Source of the DNA: Rhodospirillaceae bacterium
GTDB taxonomy: Bacteria; Pseudomonadota; Alphaproteobacteria; TMED109
Assembly: GCA_902614225.1 (NCBI GenBank)
Contig: CACMKJ010000003.1
Span: 1-56,915, forward strand
Direction of reading: 5' to 3'
DNA length: 56,915 nt
The notes beneath the pieces are model-generated. The model saw only the letters and a list, made by a program, of their open reading frames with translations, had not been told where the DNA came from and ran no database searches. The position numbers were made by a program, and so were the translations under genes. Positions 39,877 to 48,750 of this stretch are shown in pieces. Within the stretch, counting starts at the first letter, position 1. Every line of letters starts with the position of its first letter.

Positions 39877-40647
39877 TTAGTTATTCCTAGCAATACGCGT
39901 TTTCATGTTCATATTTTTTAATTGAAGTTTGATTTCATCTATATTAGTAAAATCAAAATGTAAAATATTAGCTATTGCTATTGCATACACTCCCATATTA
40001 GCTAATTGAATAATATCATCAACATTTCTAATACCTCCGCTAACAATTAATGGAACAGAAACTTTATTTTTAATATTCTCAATTAATTCAAAATCTGGAC
40101 CTAATTTAGTACCGTCTTGATCAATAGAAGTTAATAAAATTTCGCCTGCTCCCCTTTCTATAACTTCAACACTCCAACTACAGACATCCTTACCAGTTTT
40201 TTCTCTACCATTATTACAATATACTTCCCAACTATCTTTTAATTTTTTTGCTTGAATTGAGGCAACTACAGATTGAGATCCAAAAGCATGAGCTAAATTT
40301 GTTATTAATTTTGAGTTATTACATATACCTGTATTAATAGAAATTTTATCTGCTCCATTCCTTAATAAAGTCTTTGCATCATCCAAACTCCTGATACCTC
40401 CTCCAACACATAAAGGTAGTTTAATATTTTCTGCGGTTTTAGTAACTAAATCTATTAAATGATTCCTTCCATAAAGTGATGCAACAGTATCAATAAATAT
40501 TATTTCGTCAGCACCTTCTAAATAATATTTTTCGCTTAAAAGTTCTGGTTTACCTACTACACGTAAACCTTCCATTCTGATTCCTTTTATTACATTACTA
40601 CTCTTTATTTCTAATTTGGGAATAATTCTAATTTTAGGAGTATCCAT
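39877..40647 (-). CDS. HisF-like barrel protein with altered catalytic Asp, cassette 2
   Basis: A 256-aa HisF-like TIM barrel. PKLEIKSSNVIKG takes the place of the usual CLDVKDGRVVKG, so the HisF catalytic Asp11 position is Glu. VVASIQAKK puts Gln at the Asp130 position. Phosphate-binding loops VGGGIRS and VSGGIRN remain. With both catalytic acids changed it should not make imidazole-glycerol phosphate. A role as ammonia conduit for the cassette 2 amidotransferase fits. It is the first gene of the cassette, and its stop is one base from the HisH-like start. Confidence 0.82.
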   Translation of the reverse strand: MDTPKIRIIPKLEIKSSNVIKGIRMEGLRVVGKPELLSEKYYLEGADEIIFIDTVASLYGRNHLIDLVTKTAENIKLPLCVGGGIRSLDDAKTLLRNGADKISINTGICNNSKLITNLAHAFGSQSVVASIQAKKLKDSWEVYCNNGREKTGKDVCSWSVEVIERGAGEILLTSIDQDGTKLGPDFELIENIKNKVSVPLIVSGGIRNVDDIIQLANMGVYAIAIANILHFDFTNIDEIKLQLKNMNMKTRIARNN

Positions 40648-40711
40648 ACTTGAATATAATAAACTTTCACTTTAAAATAAACATATTTAAACAATTTAAT
40701 GCTATTTGCAA

Positions 40712-41569
40712 TTATTTTTCGTTATAAAAAACGAATTTATCTTTTTTATATACTCTTTCAGGATCTAATAGATTTTTAAGAGAATTTATATTGATAAGTT
40801 CCTTATCAAATTTAAATGAATTATATCCATATTTAGTACCTATAGGGCCTCTAGATATAGCGTGTTTTTCTGGAATGGAAAATTCTAATGATAATAAAAT
40901 ACGCTCTTTTCTTGCATTTTCATAAGAACCTCTATGCAGGAGTTGAGTATCTAATAAATTTACACTTCCTTCAACATGTATTAGTTTTTTTGTACCAATC
41001 AGTTTTACTTTATTTTCAATACCAAACCACCTAAATGACTCTATTAAAATAGACTTCAACCAAGAAATAGTTGTAGGTATTCTATCTGAATTAGGTAAAA
41101 TTAACGTTGGTTGTGAACCATCTCCCTTAATGCAAATAAACATTTTTATCCTGGCGCCTACATTGTCTGTATGCCAATTTATTGAGTTTGATTTTCTTAA
41201 TTTTTCATGACTTTTAAATTTAGATGAAACCATCCAATTAATGCCATCTAAAAAGACTTTATTTCCTAAATATTCTATTACTTCTTTTTCAGCTAATTTA
41301 AAAATTTCATTGAAAGCCGTATAGTGTTTTTTTTCTATAGAAATTCTATATTTTTCATTTTCATTATTTTTACTAATATCATATAAATTTGATAATAGCT
41401 TTACTGACTTTCTAGATATATTAAAGCAAGCATACCCTTTTGCTGATAGTGCTCCTGAGAAAGGTGACTTTCTGTCTATCTCGTACAAATTTTTTCTAAG
41501 CTTGAAAACTCTAATATAGAATTTAATTCCTATAATAAGTCTTTTATAAATTTTAAGAAAAATATTCAT
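40712..41569 (-). CDS. Fe(II)/2-oxoglutarate dioxygenase-like protein
   Basis: A 285-aa protein resembling phytanoyl-CoA dioxygenase-type enzymes. The facial triad is visible as His133 and Asp135 in NWHTDNVG, with a distal His212 in LLHRGSYE. Arg220 or Arg223 could be the 2-oxoglutarate-binding residue. The N-terminal 30 residues are basic and hydrophobic. In glycan clusters such enzymes may hydroxylate a sugar or its acyl group. The substrate is not evident. It is bordered by a 190-base gap upstream (41570-41759) with no features seen. Confidence 0.68.
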   Translation of the reverse strand: MNIFLKIYKRLIIGIKFYIRVFKLRKNLYEIDRKSPFSGALSAKGYACFNISRKSVKLLSNLYDISKNNENEKYRISIEKKHYTAFNEIFKLAEKEVIEYLGNKVFLDGINWMVSSKFKSHEKLRKSNSINWHTDNVGARIKMFICIKGDGSQPTLILPNSDRIPTTISWLKSILIESFRWFGIENKVKLIGTKKLIHVEGSVNLLDTQLLHRGSYENARKERILLSLEFSIPEKHAISRGPIGTKYGYNSFKFDKELININSLKNLLDPERVYKKDKFVFYNEK

Positions 41570-41759
41570 AATATTTAAATAATCAATTTAAAAAAACTTT
41601 TAATCATTTTCAACATATTTATATTTTCAGTTATGAGAAAATCAATAAATTTATTTTACCATATTTAAGTTTATCTAATTACTAAATAAAATACTTTTTT
41701 AAATAATAATTTTTTTATATATTCACAAAATAAGTTAATTATATTAAATTATATTCTGC

Positions 41760-42707
41760 TTAAGTTAGCATTAATCTATTGGACTCAATAGCTGACTTAA
41801 AATGGTGTTCAGAAAAATTCTTTCCTTTATATGCGGAAACCAAAAAGTATAAAATGCTATCTTCTAAAGATTTTTTATAATCACTTTCACCAGATAAATT
41901 ACTAGAGAATAAAATTTTAGGAACCTTAAAAAAACCGTTCTTGTCATATGTAGAAGTAGGTCCACGTAATAATAATTTATTATTAACTTTATGCAAAACA
42001 CCATTAGTAAATATAAGCAACCACTCTACGTATAATGAAGAATAGTAAGTTGAAAATACATTTACACTAATATTTCTATTTATTTCTAGGTTCACCATTG
42101 CACTATCATAACTATCACCTACTTTTGATAAATTAAAAAGCTTTGGTTTATTTATTTTTTTAATTTTAAAATAATAGTTTAGTAAGTCGATATCATGAAT
42201 AGTGACTAATTCATAAACACCCTTAGGACAACTTGATTTCTTGGCTCTCCAATTATTTTTATATTCATTTTTAAATGCTAAACCTTTAGAGTTAATTACA
42301 GTCCCGTATACTAGATTACCTAATTTATATTTGTCTATACTGTTCAATATTTTACCCAAAATAGAAAAGCGATTATTGAAATTAAAATAAATTTTATTTG
42401 TATTCATTTTTTTTAGTTTATTTAAATCTTTAATATTACTCACAGGGGGTTTTTCACAGAAAATATATTTATGTCTTCTATACTTTTCTATATATTTATA
42501 ATGTGTTTCATTAGGAGAACAGATAAATATTATATCTGAGGCCTCTACAGTATTTATATTATTTATCTCACCTGAATTAGAAGTTTTAGGTTTATATATG
42601 CTAAATTCATAATTATATTTTTTTAGTACTTTTTGAATTCTTTTAGAATGAATTCCATCACCTATAAATGTAATAGTTTTAATCAAAAGCCACACCACAT
42701 CTATCAC
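41760..42707 (-). CDS. Gfo/Idh/MocA-family sugar oxidoreductase
   Basis: A NAD(P)-dependent sugar oxidoreductase-like protein. The Rossmann motif TFIGDGIHSKRI replaces the canonical GxGxxG in slightly degenerate form. The family-typical FICSPNETHYKYI and FCEKPPVSN (the EKP lysine) are clear. The start is uncertain: the ATG at 42707 gives 315 aa, but a TTG at 42686 would start MIKTITFIGDG, which fits the family better. Either start lies inside the end of the radical SAM gene. WbpB-like oxidation of a nucleotide-linked uronic acid is one possible role. The short C-terminal part suggests a divergent member. Confidence 0.75.
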   Translation of the reverse strand: MIDVVWLLIKTITFIGDGIHSKRIQKVLKKYNYEFSIYKPKTSNSGEINNINTVEASDIIFICSPNETHYKYIEKYRRHKYIFCEKPPVSNIKDLNKLKKMNTNKIYFNFNNRFSILGKILNSIDKYKLGNLVYGTVINSKGLAFKNEYKNNWRAKKSSCPKGVYELVTIHDIDLLNYYFKIKKINKPKLFNLSKVGDSYDSAMVNLEINRNISVNVFSTYYSSLYVEWLLIFTNGVLHKVNNKLLLRGPTSTYDKNGFFKVPKILFSSNLSGESDYKKSLEDSILYFLVSAYKGKNFSEHHFKSAIESNRLMLT

Positions 42708-43836
42708 AAGGATTAATTTTTTTTCTATCTCCCGCTAAATGAGCTTTTCTTAACTTATTTATAGCTTCTCCATTCCAAATATTTGATATGCTATTATTTT
42801 TAATATTTCCGTAGCTTAAATAGCTTTTATAATCAGCATCACAAGGATTAACTACACCATCATGCCATATATACATTCTGTCCCAAAGCTTTTCACATGG
42901 GTCATTAATATTTGGATGTTTATTATTTAAATAAGTATTATATCTTTCTATTGGAAATGAAGCTGAAACTTGATCAGAACGTTTAATCCAAAAATCGTGA
43001 AATTTTTTTCTATCCAAGTTTTTATCATTATCTACGCCTGATATTCTTATTTCTGTAATAGAGTCTTTATAAAAATTTTTTCTAATGTTATATAACATAT
43101 CTACATTTTGAACTATTTTTTCAAATATGGCTCCTACTCTTAATCTCTCATAATGCTCCTTAATGTAATGGTCTGATGAGATAACTATTTGTGTCACTCC
43201 ACTACTCAAAATTGCATGACATAATTTTTCTGTTAACCTAGAAGCATTTGTATTAATTTTAAATTCATAAATGTTTTTTTTATTTCTAAGATATTCTACC
43301 ATTTCAACAAAATTTTTATGCATAGTTGGCTCACCTCTGCTTGCTAAAGTAATGGCTCTTACTCCAATTTTATCTGCCTCATCAATTATATTTTTATATA
43401 ATTCAAAATTCATTATTCCCATAAATGGTTTCGTAGTAAAAGTTTTATCTGACTGAAAACAAAATGGACACTTCAAATTACAGGCACTTACAGGTTCTAC
43501 TAACAAATATAAAGGCACTTTAAAAAATAACTTTTCTTTCCCACTTGATCTAAACTTAAATCTAAAAACTAAATAATTAAAAATTTTCTTATAATTACTA
43601 ATATGAGCATTGCAAAAAATTTCCTCATGCTTATTTAAACTAAAATTAATTTTGTTAAATTCTTTCAAATTTTTCAGCAAAGAAATTTCATATTTGTCTT
43701 TTGATGAAGAGAATAACTTTTCTAAAAAAGAAAAATTTTTACATAATAACTCTTCTATTTTCCTTTGATCTACATGCGAATTAATACTTTCTTGAGCAAA
43801 GTCTTTTTCGTTACCTATTTTTTTTCCTTCAAACAT
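42679..43836 (-). CDS. Radical SAM/SPASM domain protein
   Basis: A radical SAM enzyme (385 aa) with the 4Fe-4S motif Cys119-x3-Cys123-x2-Cys126 in SACNLKCPFCFQ, followed by a TLASRGEPTMH segment. The C-terminal SPASM-type region carries further Cys in INDPCEKLWD, VVNPCDADYKSYLSYGNI and INPCDRCGVAFD, probably holding one or two auxiliary clusters. Similar proteins in glycan clusters carry out dehydrogenation, epimerisation or dehydration of sugars. The reaction here is unknown. The stop codon lies inside the N-terminal coding region of the next gene. Confidence 0.82.
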   Translation of the reverse strand: MFEGKKIGNEKDFAQESINSHVDQRKIEELLCKNFSFLEKLFSSSKDKYEISLLKNLKEFNKINFSLNKHEEIFCNAHISNYKKIFNYLVFRFKFRSSGKEKLFFKVPLYLLVEPVSACNLKCPFCFQSDKTFTTKPFMGIMNFELYKNIIDEADKIGVRAITLASRGEPTMHKNFVEMVEYLRNKKNIYEFKINTNASRLTEKLCHAILSSGVTQIVISSDHYIKEHYERLRVGAIFEKIVQNVDMLYNIRKNFYKDSITEIRISGVDNDKNLDRKKFHDFWIKRSDQVSASFPIERYNTYLNNKHPNINDPCEKLWDRMYIWHDGVVNPCDADYKSYLSYGNIKNNSISNIWNGEAINKLRKAHLAGDRKKINPCDRCGVAFD

Positions 43837-43960
43837 ATTTTCTCACATTTAACTATTATTATTTCTATAATAATATTAATACAAAATAATATTTAAATTA
43901 AGTATATTTTAGTATTTATTCAGTTTAGTTTATATGAAAAATAACGCTAATTGATCTTTA

Positions 43961-44929
43961 TTAAAAGTATTTATTTTCTTTATACCACCTAAAAGTAATA
44001 TCTAAACCCTGATCTAAAGAGATGGTATTAATATTTTTCATAAAGTTAAAGGTATTTTTCATACTAGGGCATCGTCTAGAAGGAGAGCCTATAGTATTTT
44101 CCATATGCTTTATTTTTGCTTCTCTTTTAGTAACAAAAATAATTTTTCTTGCTAACTCTATTATCTTTATTTCTGGACTTTCTAACCCTATATTAAAAGC
44201 TTGGTTAATTGTATCTTTATTCATTACCAAATTAAAGATTTGCTCAATTGCTGTATCAATAAAACAAAAAGTTCTTGTATGCAGCGGAGAAAATACTTCT
44301 AAATCTTTACCATTTTCTAGATTATAAATTTTACGCATTAACTGTGGTATTACATGAGACATTCCCATTCTAGGTCCATAAATATTATGTGGTCTCAAAA
44401 TTAAATAAGGTAGTTTTGAATGTATACACAAACTTTCACCATATATTTTAGATAACATATATGAAGTTCTTGGATTATCTAGTTCTGATAGCGCTAAAAT
44501 TGATTTTTCTTCCGTAGGTATTTTTAATAAACCATGCCGCAATGTTCCTGCATAAACTTCACTTGTAGAGGCAAAAATAAAACACTTTAAATCTTTCTGC
44601 TTTTTCGCAATACTTATCGCTTGTGTTGTGAGTTTGACATTATCCTCTAAAACTTTGTATGGACTCAATATCACATTATTCACACCCAGTATAGCAGCAA
44701 AATGAAAAATAAAGTCATAGTCATCAGACATTTGTTCATTAACCTCTAATTTATTTAGATCCTTTTCAATTAATTTACCCTTGTTTTTATCAAGAAAAAA
44801 TATAAGCTCTTTATCTTTTTTGCCCCTAGAAAAACTATCAAGAATGTCAACCTTAAAATTCTTTTTATTTAGAAGTCTTGCTAAACTTAGACCAATAAAA
44901 CCTGCACCACCAATAATAAGAACTTTCAT
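43961..44929 (-). CDS. NAD-dependent sugar epimerase/dehydratase
   Basis: An extended short-chain dehydrogenase (322 aa) of the UDP-sugar epimerase/decarboxylase group. It has GGAGFIG at 7-13, FHFAAILGV near 76-83, the Ser/Thr catalytic residue in ASTSEVYAG, and catalytic Tyr157-x3-Lys161 (YMLSKIYGE). It is encoded directly after the nucleotide-sugar dehydrogenase with no gap, so it may use that enzyme's UDP-uronic acid as a 4-epimerase or decarboxylase. Exact specificity cannot be assigned. Confidence 0.83.
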   Translation of the reverse strand: MKVLIIGGAGFIGLSLARLLNKKNFKVDILDSFSRGKKDKELIFFLDKNKGKLIEKDLNKLEVNEQMSDDYDFIFHFAAILGVNNVILSPYKVLEDNVKLTTQAISIAKKQKDLKCFIFASTSEVYAGTLRHGLLKIPTEEKSILALSELDNPRTSYMLSKIYGESLCIHSKLPYLILRPHNIYGPRMGMSHVIPQLMRKIYNLENGKDLEVFSPLHTRTFCFIDTAIEQIFNLVMNKDTINQAFNIGLESPEIKIIELARKIIFVTKREAKIKHMENTIGSPSRRCPSMKNTFNFMKNINTISLDQGLDITFRWYKENKYF

Positions 44930-46318
44930 CTATTTATCTCCTCTACCAGTTGTAATAATCGTATTACCACGACTTATTAACTCTTTACGTATTTTTTCTT
45001 TGATTATATTGTTTGCATCTAAAACTATTTTATTATTTTTATTTAACCATTTTAGAAAATTTAATTTTCTATAAAAGTTATGTGCAACTGCTAATATAAT
45101 AATTTCAAACCTATTAGAAATTGGAAATTTATTTAGTATATTATAGTTTTTCCATACCTTTACATAAGGGTCATGAACAAAAACATTTGCTTTACTTTTT
45201 ATTAGTTCATCTATAAAAACTTCTGATGGTGTATTTCTTAGATCATCAACCTCTGATCTGTAAGCCGCACCCAGGACTAATATTTTTTTTTTTTTTAGTG
45301 AATTTATATGTACTTTTAAAAGTTTTAAATTTTCTAGTGGCATAGCCCTATTAGTTTTTAAACTTTTCTCACTAAAAGGAAACTTTAGATTTTTATTTTT
45401 GAATAATTGTACAGCTGATACTTTTCCAAAATAAGGATCTTTAGTTAAACAATATCCACCAACTCCAAATCCAGGCACCCTTATATTATTGTGCGTAGGT
45501 CTTTTTCTTATTGCCTCTATTACTTCATAACAATTAATGCCTATTTTTTCAGAGAATCTTGCCCACTCTTCTATAAAAGCTATATTAGTTGATCTATAGC
45601 TATTTTCCATAATCTTAGCAGTTTCAGATGAAGTCATTGATGATAACTTGGTTAATGGAAAGTCAGAAGTATTAAGAAAACTTTGTAAAAATCTTTTACA
45701 AAAATTTTCTGCTTTTTTATTATTTGCTGAATAAACCCTCCAATTATTTATTATTGAGTCAATATATTGTGGTCCAGGCATGACTCTCTCGTATGAATGT
45801 GCTAATCTAATTTTATTTTTATCAAGATTTCTTCTTATAAAAAATTTTTCTAATATAGGCATTATTACTTTCTCACAAGTACCTGGAGGAACTGTAGTTT
45901 CAACTAATACTAAACATGTTTGGCTTATATTTTTTGCAATAGTTTCTATGGCCTTTTTAAAAGTAGTAAAATTTACATAAGGTTCATTGTTTTTAAAATT
46001 TATGTCTAAAGGTATATTAACAATTACAGCGTATGCATCTTTGAGACAAATCGTATCGTAAGTGGCAAATAGCCTTTCTTCTTTAGAGGCTTTTTTTATA
46101 GCCTTTAGCATTTTTTTATCTGAAGACTTAAATGGAAAAAAACCTTTATTTAGTAAATTAATTCTATTCCTACCTAATTTGCTATTCAAATCTAAGCCTA
46201 TTATTTTATATTTAGGTTTATTACCTTCATTCATTGCTAATGATATCGCAGCCATAGTAGCAGCTCCTACATAACCCAAACCCTGAACTACTACTTTTTG
46301 TAACTTTTTCTTTTTCAT
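44930..46318 (-). CDS. UDP-sugar 6-dehydrogenase (WbpA/WbpO/Ugd family)
   Basis: A nucleotide-sugar dehydrogenase (462 aa) that oxidises C6 of a UDP-hexose to the uronic acid. The NAD motif QGLGYVGAA is at 12-20, ETTVPPGTCEKV at 140-151, and the catalytic Cys290 in GFGVGGYCLTKDP. The C-terminal UDP-binding domain contains VLGAAYRSEVDDLRNTPS. The GGYCLTKDP form and the length suggest a UDP-N-acetylglucosamine/galactosamine dehydrogenase (WbpA/WbpO) at least as much as UDP-glucose dehydrogenase. A UDP-HexNAcA product would suit the later acetamidino modification. Confidence 0.85.
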   Translation of the reverse strand: MKKKKLQKVVVQGLGYVGAATMAAISLAMNEGNKPKYKIIGLDLNSKLGRNRINLLNKGFFPFKSSDKKMLKAIKKASKEERLFATYDTICLKDAYAVIVNIPLDINFKNNEPYVNFTTFKKAIETIAKNISQTCLVLVETTVPPGTCEKVIMPILEKFFIRRNLDKNKIRLAHSYERVMPGPQYIDSIINNWRVYSANNKKAENFCKRFLQSFLNTSDFPLTKLSSMTSSETAKIMENSYRSTNIAFIEEWARFSEKIGINCYEVIEAIRKRPTHNNIRVPGFGVGGYCLTKDPYFGKVSAVQLFKNKNLKFPFSEKSLKTNRAMPLENLKLLKVHINSLKKKKILVLGAAYRSEVDDLRNTPSEVFIDELIKSKANVFVHDPYVKVWKNYNILNKFPISNRFEIIILAVAHNFYRKLNFLKWLNKNNKIVLDANNIIKEKIRKELISRGNTIITTGRGDK

Positions 46319-46392
46319 TTTTTAAGAGCTGTTTATATTTATTTTACTTTAATTCTATAAATACTAATTATTTTTAGTAATTTTTAAAGTAA

Positions 46393-47307
46393 TTACTTAA
46401 TTATTTTTTTTGACAAGGTTTGTAACATAAAAAAATTTTTTAGTAATTTAGCTAATAGCCTACCGAAAATCGGAATTCTAAAACAATAATATAAAATTTT
46501 TCTTACAAAGAGGCTATTATCTTTATCATAATTATTAAAGTTAGCCTTACTAACTAACCTTTCTAAAGTTAATTCTTTAAATGATCCCAAATATTTTGAT
46601 ATTTTTTTATAATGAAAATTAGGTGTTCTTAGTTTCAAAAATTCTCCATTATATTTCTTAGCAATTTTAGCTCCCTCATGTAATAAAAATTCTTTATTCT
46701 GTATAGATTTTAACACGCCATAAATGGTAGGCTGAAGAAAATAAGGAAACCAGTGTGCAAACCAAATTCTAGAGTGAGAGTCATAAGGAACTAGCAGATG
46801 AGGAACCTCATGGAATGCATAGCCATTATTTTTCAAGACTCTAGCTTCTTCTGAATAGTATAGATCTATACAATTATCCTGAACATGTTCAAGTACTTGT
46901 AAACTAAATATAAAATCAAACTTATTATTTTTGAAAGGTAAAACTCTCCCATCGGTAGTAAAGAATCTTTTTTCTGAAATTAAAAATTGTTTTCTTAAAA
47001 TTAGGTTTAAATATTCAATATCATCATTTTTATTAACTCCATAAATATTTGTATATCCAAGAGCAATTAAATAAAAAGACTTTAATGCCGAACCACATCC
47101 ATGATCTAAAAGAAATATTTCACCTTTATTTTTTTTTTTCTCAACCTTTTTTAAGCTATTCATTAAATTAACTAAAAAATCTGGACAATTATTATTAACT
47201 TGTTTTGCTAAAATCTCAAATTTTTCCCATTCATTTTCTAAAAATTTGTTTTTTTTTGCAGAGTAGCTAAGTTGATTAAAAGCTAATTTTAATTCATTCC
47301 AAGACAT
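46393..47307 (-). CDS. Class I SAM-dependent methyltransferase
   Basis: A 304-aa methyltransferase. LLDHGCGSALKSFYLIALGY (about 71-90) is the SAM loop with a slightly unusual CGSALK sequence. IFSLQVLEHVQD (about 130-141) is the typical motif IV with EH, and NNGYAFHEVPHLLVPYDSH follows. It is the most upstream gene of the island on the minus strand, 74 bases before the UDP-sugar dehydrogenase gene. Island promoters probably lie in the 200-base gap to its right. The substrate is unknown. Confidence 0.8.
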   Translation of the reverse strand: MSWNELKLAFNQLSYSAKKNKFLENEWEKFEILAKQVNNNCPDFLVNLMNSLKKVEKKKNKGEIFLLDHGCGSALKSFYLIALGYTNIYGVNKNDDIEYLNLILRKQFLISEKRFFTTDGRVLPFKNNKFDFIFSLQVLEHVQDNCIDLYYSEEARVLKNNGYAFHEVPHLLVPYDSHSRIWFAHWFPYFLQPTIYGVLKSIQNKEFLLHEGAKIAKKYNGEFLKLRTPNFHYKKISKYLGSFKELTLERLVSKANFNNYDKDNSLFVRKILYYCFRIPIFGRLLAKLLKNFFMLQTLSKKIIK

Positions 47308-47513
47308 ATTTTATCATATCAAATAGAAAAATATATAAAATAATAAATTTAAAAATTTTACTAGAAAAATTAGATACACATCTATGCTATAGAACTAAAA
47401 AACATCTTATTCTATCTATTAAGAGTGTGAGATAAAAAGTTAAAAGAAAATTATCCTGAAGTAATGTCAGATTTCTATTTGGATATTTATGATAAGAGTA
47501 TTATATTGATGTG

Positions 47514-47966
47514 ATGAATATTTTATATTTGCTATTATTCTTTTCTATATCATTTGGCCAGGCAAAAGATTACTTATTTGAAGCTGGTGGTATTATTTCT
47601 AGTGCTGATGAAGAATTAATAGAATTTCCAGATGGTACTAAATTTATAGTGTATAAGGGAAATAACGGAGCATGGAAAGATAGTGAGGGTGATTATGGAA
47701 AAGAAAAATGTATTGGATATGTTAAGACAAATATTAATAAGAATGCCGAGGTGTACTTTAGTTGCGAAAGTACTAATCAAACCGGAGAAAAGTTTTGGAC
47801 TACTAGAGTCAGACAATCAGATTCTGTTGAAACAGGTGGAGGCATTAATACTTATGTTGCAGGAACAGGAAAATATAAAAAAATGATAGGCATGAAGTGT
47901 CCTTATGGGATTCAATATCATGAAGATGCAGTTTGGTATACCCATAAATGTAAATTAAATAAATAG
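47514..47966 (+). CDS. Small secreted protein of unknown function
   Basis: A 150-aa protein with a clear N-terminal signal peptide (MNILYLLLFFSISFGQA, cleavage likely after GQA). I use the ATG one codon after a possible GTG start. The mature part is acidic and Gly-rich (FEAGGIISSADEELIEFPDG, GYVKTNINKNAEVYFSCES), with Cys residues that could form disulfides. I do not recognise the family. It stands alone on the plus strand between the polysaccharide island and the gatB fragment, in a zone that looks like decayed mobile DNA. It is probably cargo of a former element. Confidence 0.55.
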   Translation: MNILYLLLFFSISFGQAKDYLFEAGGIISSADEELIEFPDGTKFIVYKGNNGAWKDSEGDYGKEKCIGYVKTNINKNAEVYFSCESTNQTGEKFWTTRVRQSDSVETGGGINTYVAGTGKYKKMIGMKCPYGIQYHEDAVWYTHKCKLNK

Positions 47967-47973
47967 TTAAAAT

Positions 47974-48100
47974 TTCAGATTCTGCCCAATCACTTAAATC
48001 AGGATAAGAAGCTATCTCCATCAAAGCAACTCCTGCTCTATTATAATCAATAGAAGTTTTATCAGGCACCGTAAATAAAAACTTATCTTCATGATGATTA
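47974..48100 (-). pseudogene. gatB: gatB fragment (Asp/Glu-tRNA amidotransferase subunit B)
   Basis: The minus strand encodes DKTSIDYNRAGVALMEIASY followed by PDLSDWAESE (48063 down to 47974). This matches the highly conserved GatB segment normally read as KTYIDLNRSGVALMEIVSEPD, near residue 150 of the roughly 480-residue protein. Upstream, HHEDKFLFTVP may be a damaged version of the preceding EEDAGK region. The rest of the gene is absent, so this is a non-functional remnant. Substitutions such as Tyr for the conserved Glu before PD point to decay. A complete gatB must exist elsewhere because GatCAB is essential in organisms lacking GlnRS or AsnRS. Confidence 0.72.
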
Positions 48101-48728
48101 ATCACTAAATTAAGAATTAATACTTTCAAGTTGTTAAGTGTTTTACTTTTATTATGAGGTTCTAATCTAAGTACTGAATAAATAATCAATACCTTTACGA
48201 TCTATCTCACTTGAAAAGGAATGAGTAGAAAAAAGGAATAGCAAGATTAGTAATTATCTCATAAACCAGTTATAATTTCTAAAATCAAGTTAAATTATAG
48301 AATAGGAACCAATAATATTTAAACCTTTTTTAAATATATTACCTTTATAGTGTGAAGATACTTCCTCTCCTCTTTTGTATTTTTCCCTATGTTCATTCTC
48401 TTTTTTTCAGCATATATAGACAGCATAAGAAGAGCTAAAATAGGAAAATAAAACATCCAAAACTGACAAAGCAATAATTGAAAAATTGTTATTCTAATTT
48501 ACTAAAACAAGCATAAATTAATTAACTTGTGCTATTAATTATCTGTTTATAGAAGCTAAATGCCATTTTTAAGTTAGCAGATGTATAGGAACCTAAAGCA
48601 GTCTTAGTACCTAAGTTCTTACTTCTACCTCAAAGCACGTTTTAGGTATTAGTATAGTACCCAAGTTCTAATCCTATCTGTGTCCAAGTTCTACAAATTT
48701 TTAGGTTTTAACCTTTCACAAATACCCC

Positions 48729-48750
48729 CTGTACTACACCTGTACTACAA
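48729..48750 (-). repeat. 11-bp tandem repeat downstream of tRNA-Tyr
   Basis: Two back-to-back copies of CTGTACTACAM on the plus strand. On the minus strand, the direction of tRNA-Tyr, they read TTGTAGTACAG and GTGTAGTACAG. They begin 83 bases after the tRNA 3' end. They differ at only two positions from the TTGTATTGCAG words before the integrase gene at 51258, and have the same orientation and similar distance to their tRNA. I interpret them as arm-type sites of a lost integrase. Confidence 0.5.

Larger units (their letters stand above)
17980..47307. other. Surface polysaccharide biosynthesis island
   Basis: About 22 genes for nucleotide-sugar synthesis, sugar modification, glycosyl transfer and export, nearly all on the minus strand and often separated by fewer than 60 bases. 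The block lies between tRNA-Gly (17652) and tRNA-Tyr (48833), which are adjacent in many proteobacteria. It is even richer in A/T than the flanking ribosomal genes. The gene mix (two amidotransferase cassettes, carbamoyltransferase, ABC flippase, KpsS-like protein) indicates O-antigen, capsule or a related surface glycan. The exact glycan cannot be deduced. Confidence 0.85.

Noticed and set aside
17980-47307. Prophage or integrase within the polysaccharide island
   Set aside because: No recombinase, phage structural or transposase gene is seen inside the island; only its tRNA-flanked position hints at mobility.
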